Positions 37,638-53,767 of a stretch of DNA of 64,000 nt are shown here, piece after piece; position 1 is the first letter of the stretch, and every line of letters starts with the position of its first letter. The notes under the pieces are model-generated. The model was given only the letters and a program-made list of their open reading frames with translations. It was not told the DNA's origin and searched no databases. Source of the DNA: Typha latifolia (taxonomy: Eukaryota; Streptophyta; Magnoliopsida; Poales; Typhaceae); NCBI GenBank assembly GCA_019914945.1, contig CM034105.1, forward strand, positions 1,302,001 to 1,366,000, written 5' to 3'. Made by a program: the position numbers and the translations under genes.

Positions 37638-38700
37638 TGAACACTGATGTTTACTATGAATTATAACGCATAAATAAATCTGCATATATATATATATAAT
37701 ATGAAGAGAGAGAGAGAGAGATGTATATGGACGAGTCTATGAATGTACTTGTCCCTATCTAATGCAAAATATCATGCTCTATGGGCTATTAATGAGTATA
37801 AGTCTTGTGGTGAATGCACGCTAGCTTTATATATATACATTTATTTAATTGGAGCTGCAAATATAAATCATGACAACGTGAAACTTGGATATATAACGCA
37901 GTAGTGACAGCACATTTTAGATTCTGATTATTTGAAGATTTAAATAGTTAAATTAAACGGCGGAAGAGCACAGGAAGAGCAGAACGTGTGATTAATCCTC
38001 TTCGGTGAGCAAAGGTGGCATGCACAACGTGTCATTCTCGACAATGTAACATGTAACACAAGAAATTCGAGGAATTAATTTTGGAGAAGGCAAAATTATT
38101 AAAAGAAGAAGAAGAAGATATTTTACATTATTTTATAACGGGTATAAATATATTTTAATATTTAATTTTAGATGGGAAATCGTTTTACCCTCTTTAATTT
38201 GATTAAATTATAACAGTTAATTTTTCGTCCAAAATCAATTATATTCATGTCTTTTTATTTAAACAAAAATAAGTTTTCTCTTACTAAACTTTTGTGTTAT
38301 ATAGCTGAGTCACTCCAAATATATATTTATTTAATCAAAGCAAAATTATTTAAACTATTTTTAAGTTTGTATTTAAAATTTCGTCAAAATGTAAAGAGAC
38401 GTAGTATAATTTAACACGAGATAGATTCCAGAATTGTTATCCCACTTGATGGACTTGTCGTCATCGGATAAACGTGATATCTAATTCTCTATCCAACCCA
38501 TAACGGGCCCACCTCTGGCTTTCACGCACACAGTCACACTCTCCTAGAAAAATGAGACTGCAAAACGGGACCCCATAAGGAGAGGTAGATAAATTATAGA
38601 ATTCGAGAATACTACTCCTGTTACGCTATCGATCTCGTCCTTCTTCTACAGCAACCAGGCACGTCAAGTAACCGACTCCTTCCTTCTTGCTCTTCCTCTC
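37638..38700. other. Intergenic: PEBP 3' region and citrate synthase upstream region
   Basis: AT-rich, with short TA (about 37685-37698) and GA (about 37707-37720) runs. No gene seen. Confidence 0.6.
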
Positions 38701-38760
38701 TCGATGTTTGTATTAGGATTTTCTTTTATCTAGGCTTTTGATCTCTCGCAGTTGGAGGAG

Positions 38761-42874
<4,114 letters not shown>

Positions 42875-43903
42875 CTCAGTTCTGGCTGATGACTGTCAAA
42901 TAATAAACTAAATGAGCGTTACCATTTCTAGCATAATTATAGAGTGGCTGGACAATAAGCGATTTAGCTGGATCCAAGCTATTGTTCTTGGTTGACATGA
43001 ACAGTCAATAATGTGGATTAGCTGATTGGCAAATAATATAGTCGTCAATCAACCTGCTAAGTTATTTTTAGTTCAGATTGTTTCTCTCATTTGTATGGAA
43101 AATTGTTTCTTCTTTCTCATAAGGAGAGATTCATGTCTTACTTGACTTGCAAATATGCAACTCTTATATTTTGTTCTGTGCTGAATGAATATTCGGTTTC
43201 TATAGAACTTTCATCAGCTATGGTTGTACTAGGGATAGGGATTTTCCTTTTGATCATCTATAGTTATTGGCCTTCGATTCTAAGCGAAGCTTTTTGTAAC
43301 CGTAGAAGTTAGCTTATAAAATTTTATTTTCTTTATTTAAAAAAAAAAGAGTTTTGTACTAGTGACACTAGGTTGATGCCACAAATTTGTGATTTTTTAG
43401 TAAGAAATTTTCCTATGTATCTTACAAACAAAAGATGTCCAGTTAGCTTGACCAGGATATGTGAATCAAGATGCTGGTATAATTCGCTCTTATGTTGTAT
43501 ATGAAAATCTTATTACTGGAACATGTACTCATTTCAATAGTTGGTGAAGCTTACGACTTGATTTAAATCTCGCTATTATCACTGTCATACCGCCTTACTC
43601 CTCTCTGTTAGAGTTATAACTGTTAAAGAGTTATAGTCATGGCCTGATAGAGAAAAGGGCAATTTGATTCCGCATGTTTGTCATTTTGTAAAAAATGCTC
43701 TGCTGCTGTAACTTTCTACCTTCTATTCTATTCTATTACCACCCAAAACATTAACGCCATTCTTCAGTTTGCAAAATTCATATATACCAAATTGCATCAT
43801 GCTACGATCCAAAACCTCCCTTTCCATTCATTATGCTTCCCTAGACGGGAAAGGAATTAAATTAGGGTACACACTAATAATGGTTAGCCTTAGCCCACTC
43901 TAT
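42875..43903. other. Convergent 3' spacer between citrate synthase and NIP
   Basis: Both neighbouring genes end toward this 1-kb spacer. It contains their 3' UTRs and AT-rich sequence; no other feature seen. Confidence 0.6.
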
Positions 43904-44587
43904 CTATTTGGAGTTGCCAATCCGCAAGCTCTTGAGAAATGAACTACTCTTTGTAATCTCCCTCAGGGGCTTGTCGGTAAAGCGGATGACGTTGTACGCG
44001 CAAGCTCCGGCCACCGTCCCACATATCGGCCCAACTATGTATACCCATATACTCTCGTACCGGTTGGCCACGATCGCCGGCCCGAGGGTTCTCGCCGGAT
44101 TCATCGATGCCCCTGATATAGGCCTGTCAACATAAAGTATATAAGAGGTGGCACGTTTTGAAAAGTAAGTCTTAAAGATTGGATAGGTGTAGGTGTGAAT
44201 ACCCAGCAAACAGAACGTTGAGCAGTACTGTGAATCCCACAGCAAGACCAGCGAGTTCTCCAATCTGAACAAGAGGAAAAATTCGATCAGCTATAAGAAT
44301 TGAGGATGATCACTTGGCTAAATCAAATCATGAATCGTGACTTACTGCTCTGTTATCAGTGGCCACACCAGAGACCACAAACATGAGGTAGAAGGAGATG
44401 ATGAACTCGAGAACCAAAGATTGCACGTCGGACCCCGCCGGAATTGTCCCATGAAAGAGCTCGCGCTTCCCTCCGAACAGTAACCGCAGCGTTCCGCTTG
44501 CAAGCGTTGAGCCCAATAGTTGGGCTCCAATGTAAGGCGGCACCTGCACCAGTTCAACGTAATTAATTAATTATCAACGAGATCATT

Positions 44588-44663
<76 letters not shown>

Positions 44664-45440
44664 CATAAATCCTAAAAAGTTGAAGGTATTGGATGATAGA
44701 CCTGCTTCCATGGAAACCTTCCAGTAATGGCAAACGCAATGGAGACGGCGGGATTGAAGTGTGCACCGGAGATGTGACCAACGGAGTAGATCATGACCAT
44801 CACGACGAGGCCCCACACGATGCATATGCCGGGGAATGTGACCGTTCCCTTGCTTAGATTCACCGTCACCGACGCACAGCCAGCAAAGATGACGAAGTAG
44901 GTCCCAATTACTTCAGCAATGAGCTAAACAACAATAATAATACTAATTTAAAATAATAGATAGATTAAGTGATCATTTGTGGACCAACTACCAAACGTAG
45001 AGTACTATAATATGGAAAGATTAAATTTGTCTACAAACGCACCAATCATATGGTTGGATAATAATTTAATTACTAGGATAAAGATATGATCCTTCTATAG
45101 CAATCATTGATTCAGACCCTCACATGTACATGTTTTCTATAGCAATAATCTTTTCTCTTCAAAAAGGAGAAATATTAGATCATCCAGCTAAAAAGCTAAA
45201 ACAATCCATGCATAATTACATCAAAGCAATCAATTAATCTCATATTAATCCTTCTAACAAATATTGGAGAAAAGAGGGGAATTAAGTTTCTCTAACCTTT
45301 TGCATGAATGGAAGAGATATGCCCAGGCCATAACTTTTTCTGGTAGAGTTGTCATATCCAACCTCCTCTACTCCTCTTCCCTCCTCGATAGCTCTCTCAT
45401 CCACTCCATAAGAACTGGAGCTCTCTCCTTTCCCGTCCAT
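43904..45440 (-). CDS. NIP1: Nodulin 26-like intrinsic protein (NIP subgroup I aquaporin)
   Basis: Exons on the minus strand: 45440-45297, 44923-44702, 44543-44346, 44264-44203, 44123-43904 (846 nt, 281 aa). Six membrane helices and two NPA boxes are present: HFNPAVS (residues 105-107) and SMNPART (217-219). The selectivity-filter residues read Trp85 (helix 2), Val (helix 5, in the [12 protein letters not shown] region), Ala and Arg220, the W-V-A-R set of NIP subgroup I. That subgroup carries water, glycerol and small solutes such as lactic acid or arsenite/antimonite. The C-terminus keeps SSSFLKS, the CDPK phosphorylation context known from soybean nodulin 26. ATG 45440 was chosen because the upstream in-frame codons contain no other ATG. 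A long CT run plus TA run (44591-44663) fills most of the second intron. It is convergent with citrate synthase. Confidence 0.95.
44591..44663. repeat. (CT)n-(TA)n compound microsatellite in NIP intron 2
   Basis: About 26 CT units run directly into about 10 TA units, inside the intron between exons 2 and 3, 38 bp from the donor side. Confidence 0.95.
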
Positions 45441-45471
45441 GTCTCCCCTTTCTTCTCTCACTGCCACCACC

Positions 45472-45496
45472 CCGAGAGAGAGAGAGAGAGAGAGAG
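45472..45496. repeat. (GA)n tract in NIP 5' leader
   Basis: A run of GA units 32-56 bp upstream of the NIP ATG. It is a CT tract on the transcribed strand. Confidence 0.85.
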
Positions 45497-45539
45497 GGCC
45501 CTAAGAGGATAGCCAAAAAGAGCAACTACCAGAATGAAG

Positions 45540-47646
45540 AGAAAACCTCAATACCGTGTTCCTATTTATCAACACCCATGGCCCAGAATTCTAGTAGGAG
45601 GAGAAGACCCAAGAGAGCTCTCAATTGACCAATCCAAGTCTGTGTACTTACCTCGATGGATGCAAAGGATGGGATATATGCATACGTAGGTATGGATAAA
45701 AGGAGGGATTTTTACGGGGATTCGTTGAAACGCTTGAAGGTCTAAATTTGGCGTTTGGGGAGAGAGAGCGGAGGAGGGGAGGAAGAGAGCATTGAAAGCT
45801 GCTCCAACTATCCAACAAATAGTAGGAATATATATTAAAAATAAAAGCTAGAGTAATCCAAAGTTCGTGTATATATCCAATCTCAACATTTTCCACAGTT
45901 GGTACGTAATATAAATTAAGAGTAGTTTCCTCTTTCGTTGGATGAATTTAATTTTTTTTTTCTTTTGCCGTCTAGAATCCATCGAAATAATTGTTCGGCA
46001 TGAAATTACGAACAAACAGTTGGCAGACAAATCGGATGGATAAGATATCCACGAATCTATCCCGAGATCACGGGAAGCTCGTTAAGACATATCCTAATTA
46101 GAAGATGCCATTTTCCAAGGGAAGACGTAGAGTACAAGACGGATCTTAAATAATTGAGTTTGAATTGGCCTGACTTAATTCTTTTAATCAATTAAGAAAA
46201 CATGGCGTATACTTTTATTATGTTTACTGGACCGTGAAATAATTTAAGAGTTCCTTTTTCTTAGTACATCTACTGCAACGACTTGATCCAATAAATAATT
46301 CTTTGTTGACATTATCAGCTGACGTGCTGATGATTTCATCATACGTATTGGTGAGCTGATAGCAGAAATGTAATCCAAGCCTTCACACTTCAATTTTGTT
46401 CAGTAAATTAATGCAAAGGAGTCGATTCTCCAACGTTCTTCTCTGTCTCTTTCAATTCTTAAACACAGTCTTTAGAATTAGAAACAGTCTAAACTACAAA
46501 TTAGTGGGGAGTTGGTGTTGAAAATTATCATCTCCACTATGCACGCTTGATGTCTCCTTCGTGCGAATCTTTGATTCGTTTCTCCCACCACGTCAAGAGT
46601 TTACTGACTAATAACTAAAATATAGTCAAAAGATTGAATCCCCCCGTGTCTACACGAGCTTCTCACAAAGCACAAGTCATGGATATGCTGTTAATTTCTG
46701 TCGAATACTTGGTGCATTCTTGTGAGGTCTTATGTTTGCTAATGAGATATCACGCCGCAAGACCAGCAATGAGTGGTGAAATCATCAAATTAGTGTAGTT
46801 TTTGCTTGAAGGTCTTCACTTTCTGGACGAAGAAAATTCAAACATTGTATATTATACTTTCTAGTACAGTTTTTCTTCTCATTTTCTTGAGCAATTGGAA
46901 ACTATTACTACTAATAATAATTGTACAGGTACCAATTAAGGGTTGGGACAAACCCAGGGTTGTTCATTCCTTGCAAAAGCAAAAGAAAAGGACGGAAAAC
47001 AAAGTTTTCTGTAAAAGCTGAAATAAATAGACAAACAATAATTAATTCTTAGGTTTTCTGAAAAATTTAGGCATTCAACAATTAGACCACACCTTAGTTA
47101 TTCTAAACCTTAAACTTTCACCTATTTAAATCAAGTTTACTTTTTGGTCCATTAAAATATTTCAACTCAAAAGTACAAAAGGATGTTAAAATAAAAATAG
47201 AATAACTTAAATTTTTAGAGTAATCGGTGAGTTATCATTAATAATGTCCACCTTTAATTTATGCTGATTTTCAATCAAATTCTTGTTTTGTTCAAAATAC
47301 ATATTTAAGATATTTGCATAAATAAAAAATTATTTAGATTTTTTCCTTTTTTAATTTGAACAGGTTCCAGCTATAAACATCTGAAAGGTAGCTTACAATG
47401 CTGTGCTAGCTACACAGGCACTTACACCTCACTACAGTCGGCACAATAAAATGGGAGCTTCCTGGCATTTCATACTTACTACGAAGTTGTCAAGATCTTA
47501 GACATTTATTAAAAGGCATCGAGGTCTGTGACGAGTAAAATATTGTTTGCTTTTGTGCAGCATATTACTTTTCATATGCACATAAATAACACCTTTTGTT
47601 TACATCTTGTAAATTTCAGCTAAGCCCAGATTTTTTGAGTACTTAC
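45540..47646. other. Intergenic: NIP upstream region
   Basis: AT-rich sequence with no convincing open frame, repeat family or RNA gene. It would hold the NIP promoter on its left side. Confidence 0.6.
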
Positions 47647-47783
47647 AACTTCAATGAAAGTGTCTACTGGAACGGGCAAGAGGAAGAATTCTCGAGCATG
47701 TTGAAGAGCCACCAGATTGTTGTCATCATCATACGCTTCATTGCAAATTCTGTCAAGTGGAACATTAATATGATGAGCCTTTC
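47647..47783 (-). pseudogene. Isolated exon-like fragment, unknown gene
   Basis: On the minus strand, TATGCAG|GA (acceptor, exon starts at 47783) and GAAGTT|GTAAGTAC (donor, exon ends at 47647) frame 137 bases that encode 45 uninterrupted codons. They read KAHHINVPLDRICNEAYDDD and continue NNLVALQHAREFFLLPVPVD. This is clearly protein-like, unlike the surrounding frames. No upstream exon is available, because the BES1 homolog occupies that side. I do not recognise the family. Options are a captured gene fragment, a relic of a deleted gene, or an unusual alternative 3' exon of the BES1 homolog. Confidence 0.5.
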
Positions 47784-48085
47784 CTGCATAGGAATTATAT
47801 TGGCTAGTATATACATATAACTACAAAGTGCTAGGAAAGCTGGAGAGTTAGCAGGATTCATATATAGTTGATTCTTTCAATAATTTACATAAAGGATTCC
47901 TATAAGGATAAAAACAACTAATGTGAAATCAGTTTTGACATAATTAAACAGTCTTGATAAACAGACAACAGGATGAGAGCTCCATAAGAAGCCAAAAGAG
48001 TGATCACTTAAGAAACATAAGAACTGATAAAAGAAACTATAAAGAGAAGATAAAAATAAAATAAACAAGCTCTCAACAAGCTTCA

Positions 48086-50064
48086 TCAGGCATCATCAGC
48101 TCTAGTTCTTGAGCTCCCAAGGGTAAGCTCCAACTCATCTGATCCACATTCCTCATGTATCCTCTCTCCTTCCCATGCCTTCACCAATCCTGTTGGATTA
48201 TTGCCATTACTACTGCTACCAAATGCAAACTCATTTGAAACACTATCCAACATTTGAACGTCAATCTGGCGCGCATCTTCCATAACTGGAGAACATGTGC
48301 CACTCTGCCCTGGGGTGCACATTCTTGAAGAAGCCCCACCTGTCATTGATTCTTTGAATAGACCAAAAGGATTAGATGACACAAGACTGAAGGTGGGCGA
48401 GGATGGACCGGCAGACGAGATCTGAAACCCCGCAAGCCAAGCTGGATCGGGAACAAACCGGCGGGTAGGGCTCGGTGGAGTGGAATTTGGTAGAGAAGTA
48501 TAATTTGCGCCAACCCATGCTGGCCGGGCATTTGGGTCATCCCAATCGTTCTTGATACGCGGTGTACAAGCAGTTGGTGAACTCAACGGAGGCGTAACTG
48601 GAGCACTTATGGAACTACCAGGAATGCAGAGATGATGGAATTGTGGGAGCTTGGCGGATGAAGCTGAAGAAGAGGTGGAGGAGAGATTTTTGAGCCATGG
48701 GATAAGAGAGTTGCCATCAGCACCATTAAAATTAGCGTGAGGGACATAGGAGGAAGATGCAGGACTGGCGAATGAAGAAGAGGCAGGGCTTGGCTGGTAC
48801 GAAGAGCATGGACTTGGTGAAGCTGAGCCTCCTATCAAATATTCCATACGCTCAGGAGGCCTGCAACCCTGAAACATAATGAACAACAATCATTCTTTCG
48901 TTCTGCCTTGCAAGTTGCAAGTAATGCTACAATGGCAATAACAAACAGCCATCACAAATAACTAAAATTAGTTGCCAAAATGTTAGTATATGAAAATTTA
49001 CAGTAACCTAGGTTTTAACTCATTTAGCAACCTTCACATTAAGTACATATTGGATAATTATAATGGGATTCATTATATTTTACCACACCAAACAAAAAAC
49101 AAAAACAAGCAACAGATAATTGAATTAAATATTACTCAATTTTTAACACTTACTCTCAGCAAACACATCAACTTTTATATGGTAACGATTAGCCTCTCTG
49201 CTGTTAAAAGATTAGACCACACAATCACTAGCTTAGGTTTGGGTGGAAAAGAACTCCTCTGACCACATGATACTATAGATATTGCCAAAATGTTATCAAA
49301 GTACACATACTACTGCTGGAAAATAATAGAAGAATCTCACATTCCTATTTGGATAAACTAGCCAATGCCCTTAATTGTCCGATCCTGTCTCATTGACTAT
49401 GATGTGGATTGCAACCCACCAAAAATACGACCATGCAGCATTCTCAAAAATTTAAGCCTATAATTTTTATATATTATATTCTAACATTCAAAACAAAGCC
49501 TTTTCCGTCTAACAATGCCATGATTCACGAAGCATTAATTACATTGTTCTTAAATTATGTAAATCTTAAATGCGTCTCTGACAACTATTCAATCTAAGTA
49601 AAAAAACACACACACACAAAAATATTTTTTTATGCAATAATCCAGCTTTTTAGCTCTTACAGACTGCCAACCGCATATTATCAAATCAAACGACGCGCTG
49701 TCGCACAGCACTCCAATAATTTCAGAATATCAAACAACACGCTATCGCACACCACTCCTACAGTAATTTCAGAACATTTTGCAAAAGAGATCAAGAATTA
49801 GAGGGTAATTATAAGGGGAGAAAAGGAATGGGGAAGAGAATGATGTTACCTTCCGGTAAGTGGTGCCATCGGGCTCCACAGTCCACCCCGCCTCGGTGCA
49901 GAGGGCTTTGAGGACCTCATTGTTGTCGCAGTGCTTTGGGAGCTTATAGTTACCGTACATGCGGAGCCCCGCATAGATCTTTGCTGCGATCGCCCGCCGG
50001 CGCCGCTCCCTTCTCCTATTGTTCTCCCTCTCCCTCCACGTCGGCATCCTCGTCCCCGCCGTCA

Positions 50065-50065
<1 letters not shown>
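48086..50065 (-). CDS. BEH: BES1/BZR1 homolog (BEH3/BEH4-like brassinosteroid transcription factor)
   Basis: Two exons, 50065-49850 and 48868-48086, as in the family (332 aa; intron 48869-49849). Residues 7-72 form the plant-specific bHLH-like DNA-binding domain ([20 protein letters not shown] onward), which binds E-box and BRRE sites. A Ser/Thr-rich regulatory region follows, with [16 protein letters not shown] and many S/T-x3-S/T sites for GSK3/BIN2 kinases, then a PEST-like region with NPFGLFKE. The EAR repression motif LELTLG is near the C-terminus. The Arg of the BZR1 14-3-3 site (R-x-x-S-x-P) is not present before SISAP, which fits the BEH3/4 branch better than BZR1/BES1 itself. It acts in the nucleus at the end of brassinosteroid signalling. 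A TC microsatellite directly abuts the ATG, and three CACGTG boxes lie upstream. Confidence 0.94.

Positions 50066-50130
<65 letters not shown>
50066..50130. repeat. (TC)n microsatellite abutting the BEH start codon
   Basis: A 65-bp near-perfect TC run begins at the base before the BEH ATG (minus strand), so the transcript leader reads as a long GA run ending at the start codon. Confidence 0.95.
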
Positions 50131-50133
<3 letters not shown>

Positions 50134-50577
50134 ACTAAATCCACGAAAATAAGAAGAAATCACAGATAAACCCTTCAAATCTCTGGATTATCTTTCTTGT
50201 TTTCGCAACTACGAGCTCGATGTGTAGATCTGCAGAAGTGACAGGAGATTCGAGTGGAAAATAGGACGATCGAGTCTAACAGACGAGGCGACCAATTGAA
50301 TGAGGAGGAACTTTTAAAACAATATGTTTTTGTTAAATGCCCACGAGCTTTCCTAATTTACGGCCGTGCCACCACCGAATAGAGATGGGGAACGAGGAAA
50401 AAAGCGAGGGTAAAATGGGAAGATATGGGTAGGGAACGAGTTTGATGCCATTGTTTGAGCAGTGGTCGCGAATTCCAATCTCTGATCCATCTGAGAAAAA
50501 GAAGAAAACGAATGAAAAAGAAAGCCCGGTCCAATTCAACCGGTTCAGTTAAACCCGGATCGAACAATGAACCGGAT

Positions 50578-50811
50578 CACGTGAACAGTGGAGGAGAGAG
50601 AGAGAGAGGCACATGGTTCAGCCGCTCGAGTCCCCCTCCTTTTTACGGCGAGCCGTTGCTTTTAAGGAACTTTAACCGACTCGACGGTTGCGCATCGGCT
50701 GTCTTGCCCACGACAGCACACAGCCGTCACACGTGGCCATAAAGCGGAGAGCGCCTTTGGCGGGAAGAATGGGAGACGTTCCCTCGTAACGGTGGGGCCA
50801 GGAAGCACGTG
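50578..50811. promoter_or_regulatory. Three CACGTG (G-box) motifs upstream of BEH
   Basis: CACGTG occurs at 50578-50583, 50730-50735 and 50806-50811, that is 510-750 bp upstream of the BEH ATG. G-boxes are bound by bHLH/bZIP factors and by BES1/BZR1-type factors, so feedback control is possible but unproven. Confidence 0.6.
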
Positions 50812-51717
50812 GGAAAAGGTGTGGGAGAGCGGCGGGATCACATGGTTGGGAGATGACATCCTCGCAGTCGCCGACCACGAGGACTGCTGATTGCTGAACA
50901 ACAGTAATTGTGACGGACCGTGTCTCAGATAAACCCTTGACTAAAGGACGTGCTTTAATTAAACATTCTATTCAAAACGGATAAGTTCTCAAAGCCGTTG
51001 CCTTAATTAATTAAAACTCACAGGACTACTCCTTTTTCTAATAGCTCAGTCGATCATTTCGATCCATTTCATCACGAAACTTTTTTCAGACATGCAATTT
51101 ATAATAACACAACAATAAATAAAGAACGAGAATTTTGAATTTATTAAGCTGTTCAAAAGAGATCAAAGATTAATAAGAACAGCAGGCCCTCACGAATCCA
51201 GTTTCGATTTCCTTTGTATTTGCACTTTCGTATTCAAGTTCCTGGCAATCGCAGTTGTACCCGTTCTTTGATGAAAAGCTTGGTGAACAGAATAAGGTCG
51301 GTGAAGTCCTGCAGGAGAGAAGGTTAATGACACAGTCGTAAATATGTCGGGCAACCTATGCATGTACTGAAAGATATAAGAGGGTATAAATAGCCGGATG
51401 CTAAGGTTTGGCCATCGTGCAACAAAGAACTAGGACTAAATTCCCTAAAAGGTACAATTCTTCCACTTTTTTCAAATAATATCAACATTACATATGATGT
51501 GAAGTCCATACCTTCCTCTGTCACCAGGCATTCTGATAAACTGGCCACTGAAAATTGTTGTCGCAAAATGCTGACAGTAGTCGATACACAGAACAACAAA
51601 CAACTGACCTGTTAAATTTATGTTTCTTTTCTCGCTTCAAGTTCCTCCACAGTGCTATGAAACCTTAACAATAATTAGTGGTTAAGTGCTACCTTCAAAA
51701 CTAAGCGGCCATGGCTG
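50812..51717. other. Spacer between BEH upstream region and the Cys-motif gene 3' end
   Basis: Right part is probably 3' UTR of the minus-strand gene ending at 51718. No other gene is seen. Confidence 0.5.
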
Positions 51718-53767
51718 TCAACTGCTGAGACTGACAACCTCCTTCAGCAATTTATGAACAGACGATCTAAAGTCAGCGGAAATCAATAGTTGCCTAGGAA
51801 TTGCATCCAGTGCAAATAAACTAAGAACTCTCATAACATCTGCTAGAATCAATTTTTCCTGTCCGCCTACCCTCTGGTTAGCGAATTTGCACAAGTTCTT
51901 CATCTTGCAAGAACGGCAAGTCTGGAAGGATGAACAAATGAAGAATGTCTCTTAAAACCTAACTCCAATACAATAAACACAGAGAGCACTTTAATTAGAT
52001 GAGAAATACAAACCCACTCACAGTATCTTCTTGAATTTTGAAGAAAGCACGTAGTCTTTTTGCTGCAAAAATTGTTCCTCGTTCAACAGATGGACACCCA
52101 AAAAGGGCAACCTTTTTCAATTCGCTTCCAGACAACCACCTGTGCTTGAAAGAGTACACAAGGAAGAAGGGATTTAGCTTGCCAATAAAGTAATGAAGGT
52201 CCTGAATTATGCAAGAACTATGAGTTGACATCTTATGATGGTTAAGAAACCATCCTATATCTGTCAAAAGCCTCAAGATATGCTAGCAAAGAAATTTAAT
52301 GAGCAGTCAAAAGGATATTGCCGGCATTGAAACCTCAAAACCTATTAGAGAAGGCAACAAAGAGCTGATAACAGAAATGTTTAGAGGAGATCAAAAGTAC
52401 CTAGATATAACCACTGAGGGAAGGAAAATATGATGGCCATTCGGCTGGAAAAGTTCATTGTCCAAAATAGAGATGAATGGTATAAGAACATTGACAAGAA
52501 TGACATCAATTATCAGCAAAGAAGTCCATAATCATTGCTCATCTTCTTTTAGTATTAAACAAATAAAAGAAAACCGAATGATGCAGACTTAAACAGCAGG
52601 GGCAGTGCAAAATATTTTACAAGGAGAAAAGGGAGAATCTTGTTCATGAAAGAATCTAGAAGCACAGTAATTAGGAAGGGGGAAAAATAAGCAAGCCGCA
52701 AGCACAAAATAATTTAGAATAAGGAATGCTATCCCCATAGAATTAACTATTTTGTGAAATAAGATTTGTAGACAAAAGCATCGAATGAAAGAACTACAGA
52801 ATACAAGTTATGCTCATACAATATGTGGGTGATGACCTTTTAAAGGATCTAAAAGGTCATTGGAAATTTGAAGCTATGAAGCAATATAGTTTCCCGTCAT
52901 ATCAAACTAACTATATTGCAGCTTGCAAGTTTAAAAAACTGAACCCGAGTAAATTTTAACAGAATGCCTTAGTCATGGAAATTGTTTTCATCAGAAGTTC
53001 TGCTGACTGAAACAGCCATCTCTTGGATGATGCGTTATCAAATTAAAATTTTTTACATCATTTCACTCGCCTACTAATTTAAATTGAACTCTATAGCATC
53101 TTAAATAAAATAAACCTATTTAACTAACTCTTGAGACATTCCAGTTCAAATCTAACCACCTCGCTAGAGTTCAAATCAATGTCGGAGAAGTGCTTGGCAT
53201 CTGTCTACAAGAGAAACTAGCAAATAAAGAAAAGGAAAATAAAAAGATTCGTGCTTTTGCTTACTTTGCTATCTCTTGATGATCCTGGCCGAACTTCTCC
53301 GCCGCCGATTTCAAGAAATGGCGAGAGTACGAATTAGGTGGGATCTTATCCTGACCCAACTGCCCCACGCGGGAGAAACTAGCCTCCTTTACGTATCCCT
53401 CCTCTTGCAACCGCCTCACCAGGGACGCCGCCTCGGGCGAGAGCTCCTTCGGGAACCCCTTCTCCTCCATTGGCCGATAGCGAGTAGACCCCGAAGAAGG
53501 TACCCACTTCTTATCTCGTTTGGCAGCGTCCTTTCGTGGAAGAGGTGGATTAGTAAAGATCGACGAGAGGGTTTTGGGAGTTGAAGCGGTGACGGTGGCT
53601 TGGGTATGCTCGGGTGTGGGATTGGTGTGAAGAGATGAGAAGATTGGGGAGAAAGACGGAGAAGGATTCGGGAATTTAGGGTTTACTCGGAGTTTGCAGA
53701 GGAGGAAGGAGAGCATCTTTCCTGTGGGATTAGAGAGGGGAGTGGAGGAGATCGCGAAGGCGCCCAT
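51718..53767 (-). CDS. Unrecognised organelle-targeted protein with C-x25-C-x2-C-x5-C motif
   Basis: Exons 53767-53265, 52139-52022, 51921-51718 (825 nt, 274 aa). Joins keep frame: AA|GTAAGC with CAG|G gives IAKWLSG, and ACT|GTGAGT with CCAG|ACTTGC gives EDTTCRSC. The N-terminus (about 1-60) is rich in Ser, Pro and Arg with almost no acidic residues, like a mitochondrial or plastid transit peptide. A Pro/Lys-rich middle leads to a helical part (SPEAASLVRRLQEEGYVKEA). The C-terminal domain has LKKVALFGCPSVERG, then TCRSCKMKNLCKFANQ, placing Cys at 183, 209, 212 and 218, followed by a hydrophobic helix-rich end. The Cys set could bind Zn or an Fe-S cluster. I do not know a named family. An alternative start is Met at about residue 18. 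Confidence 0.8.
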
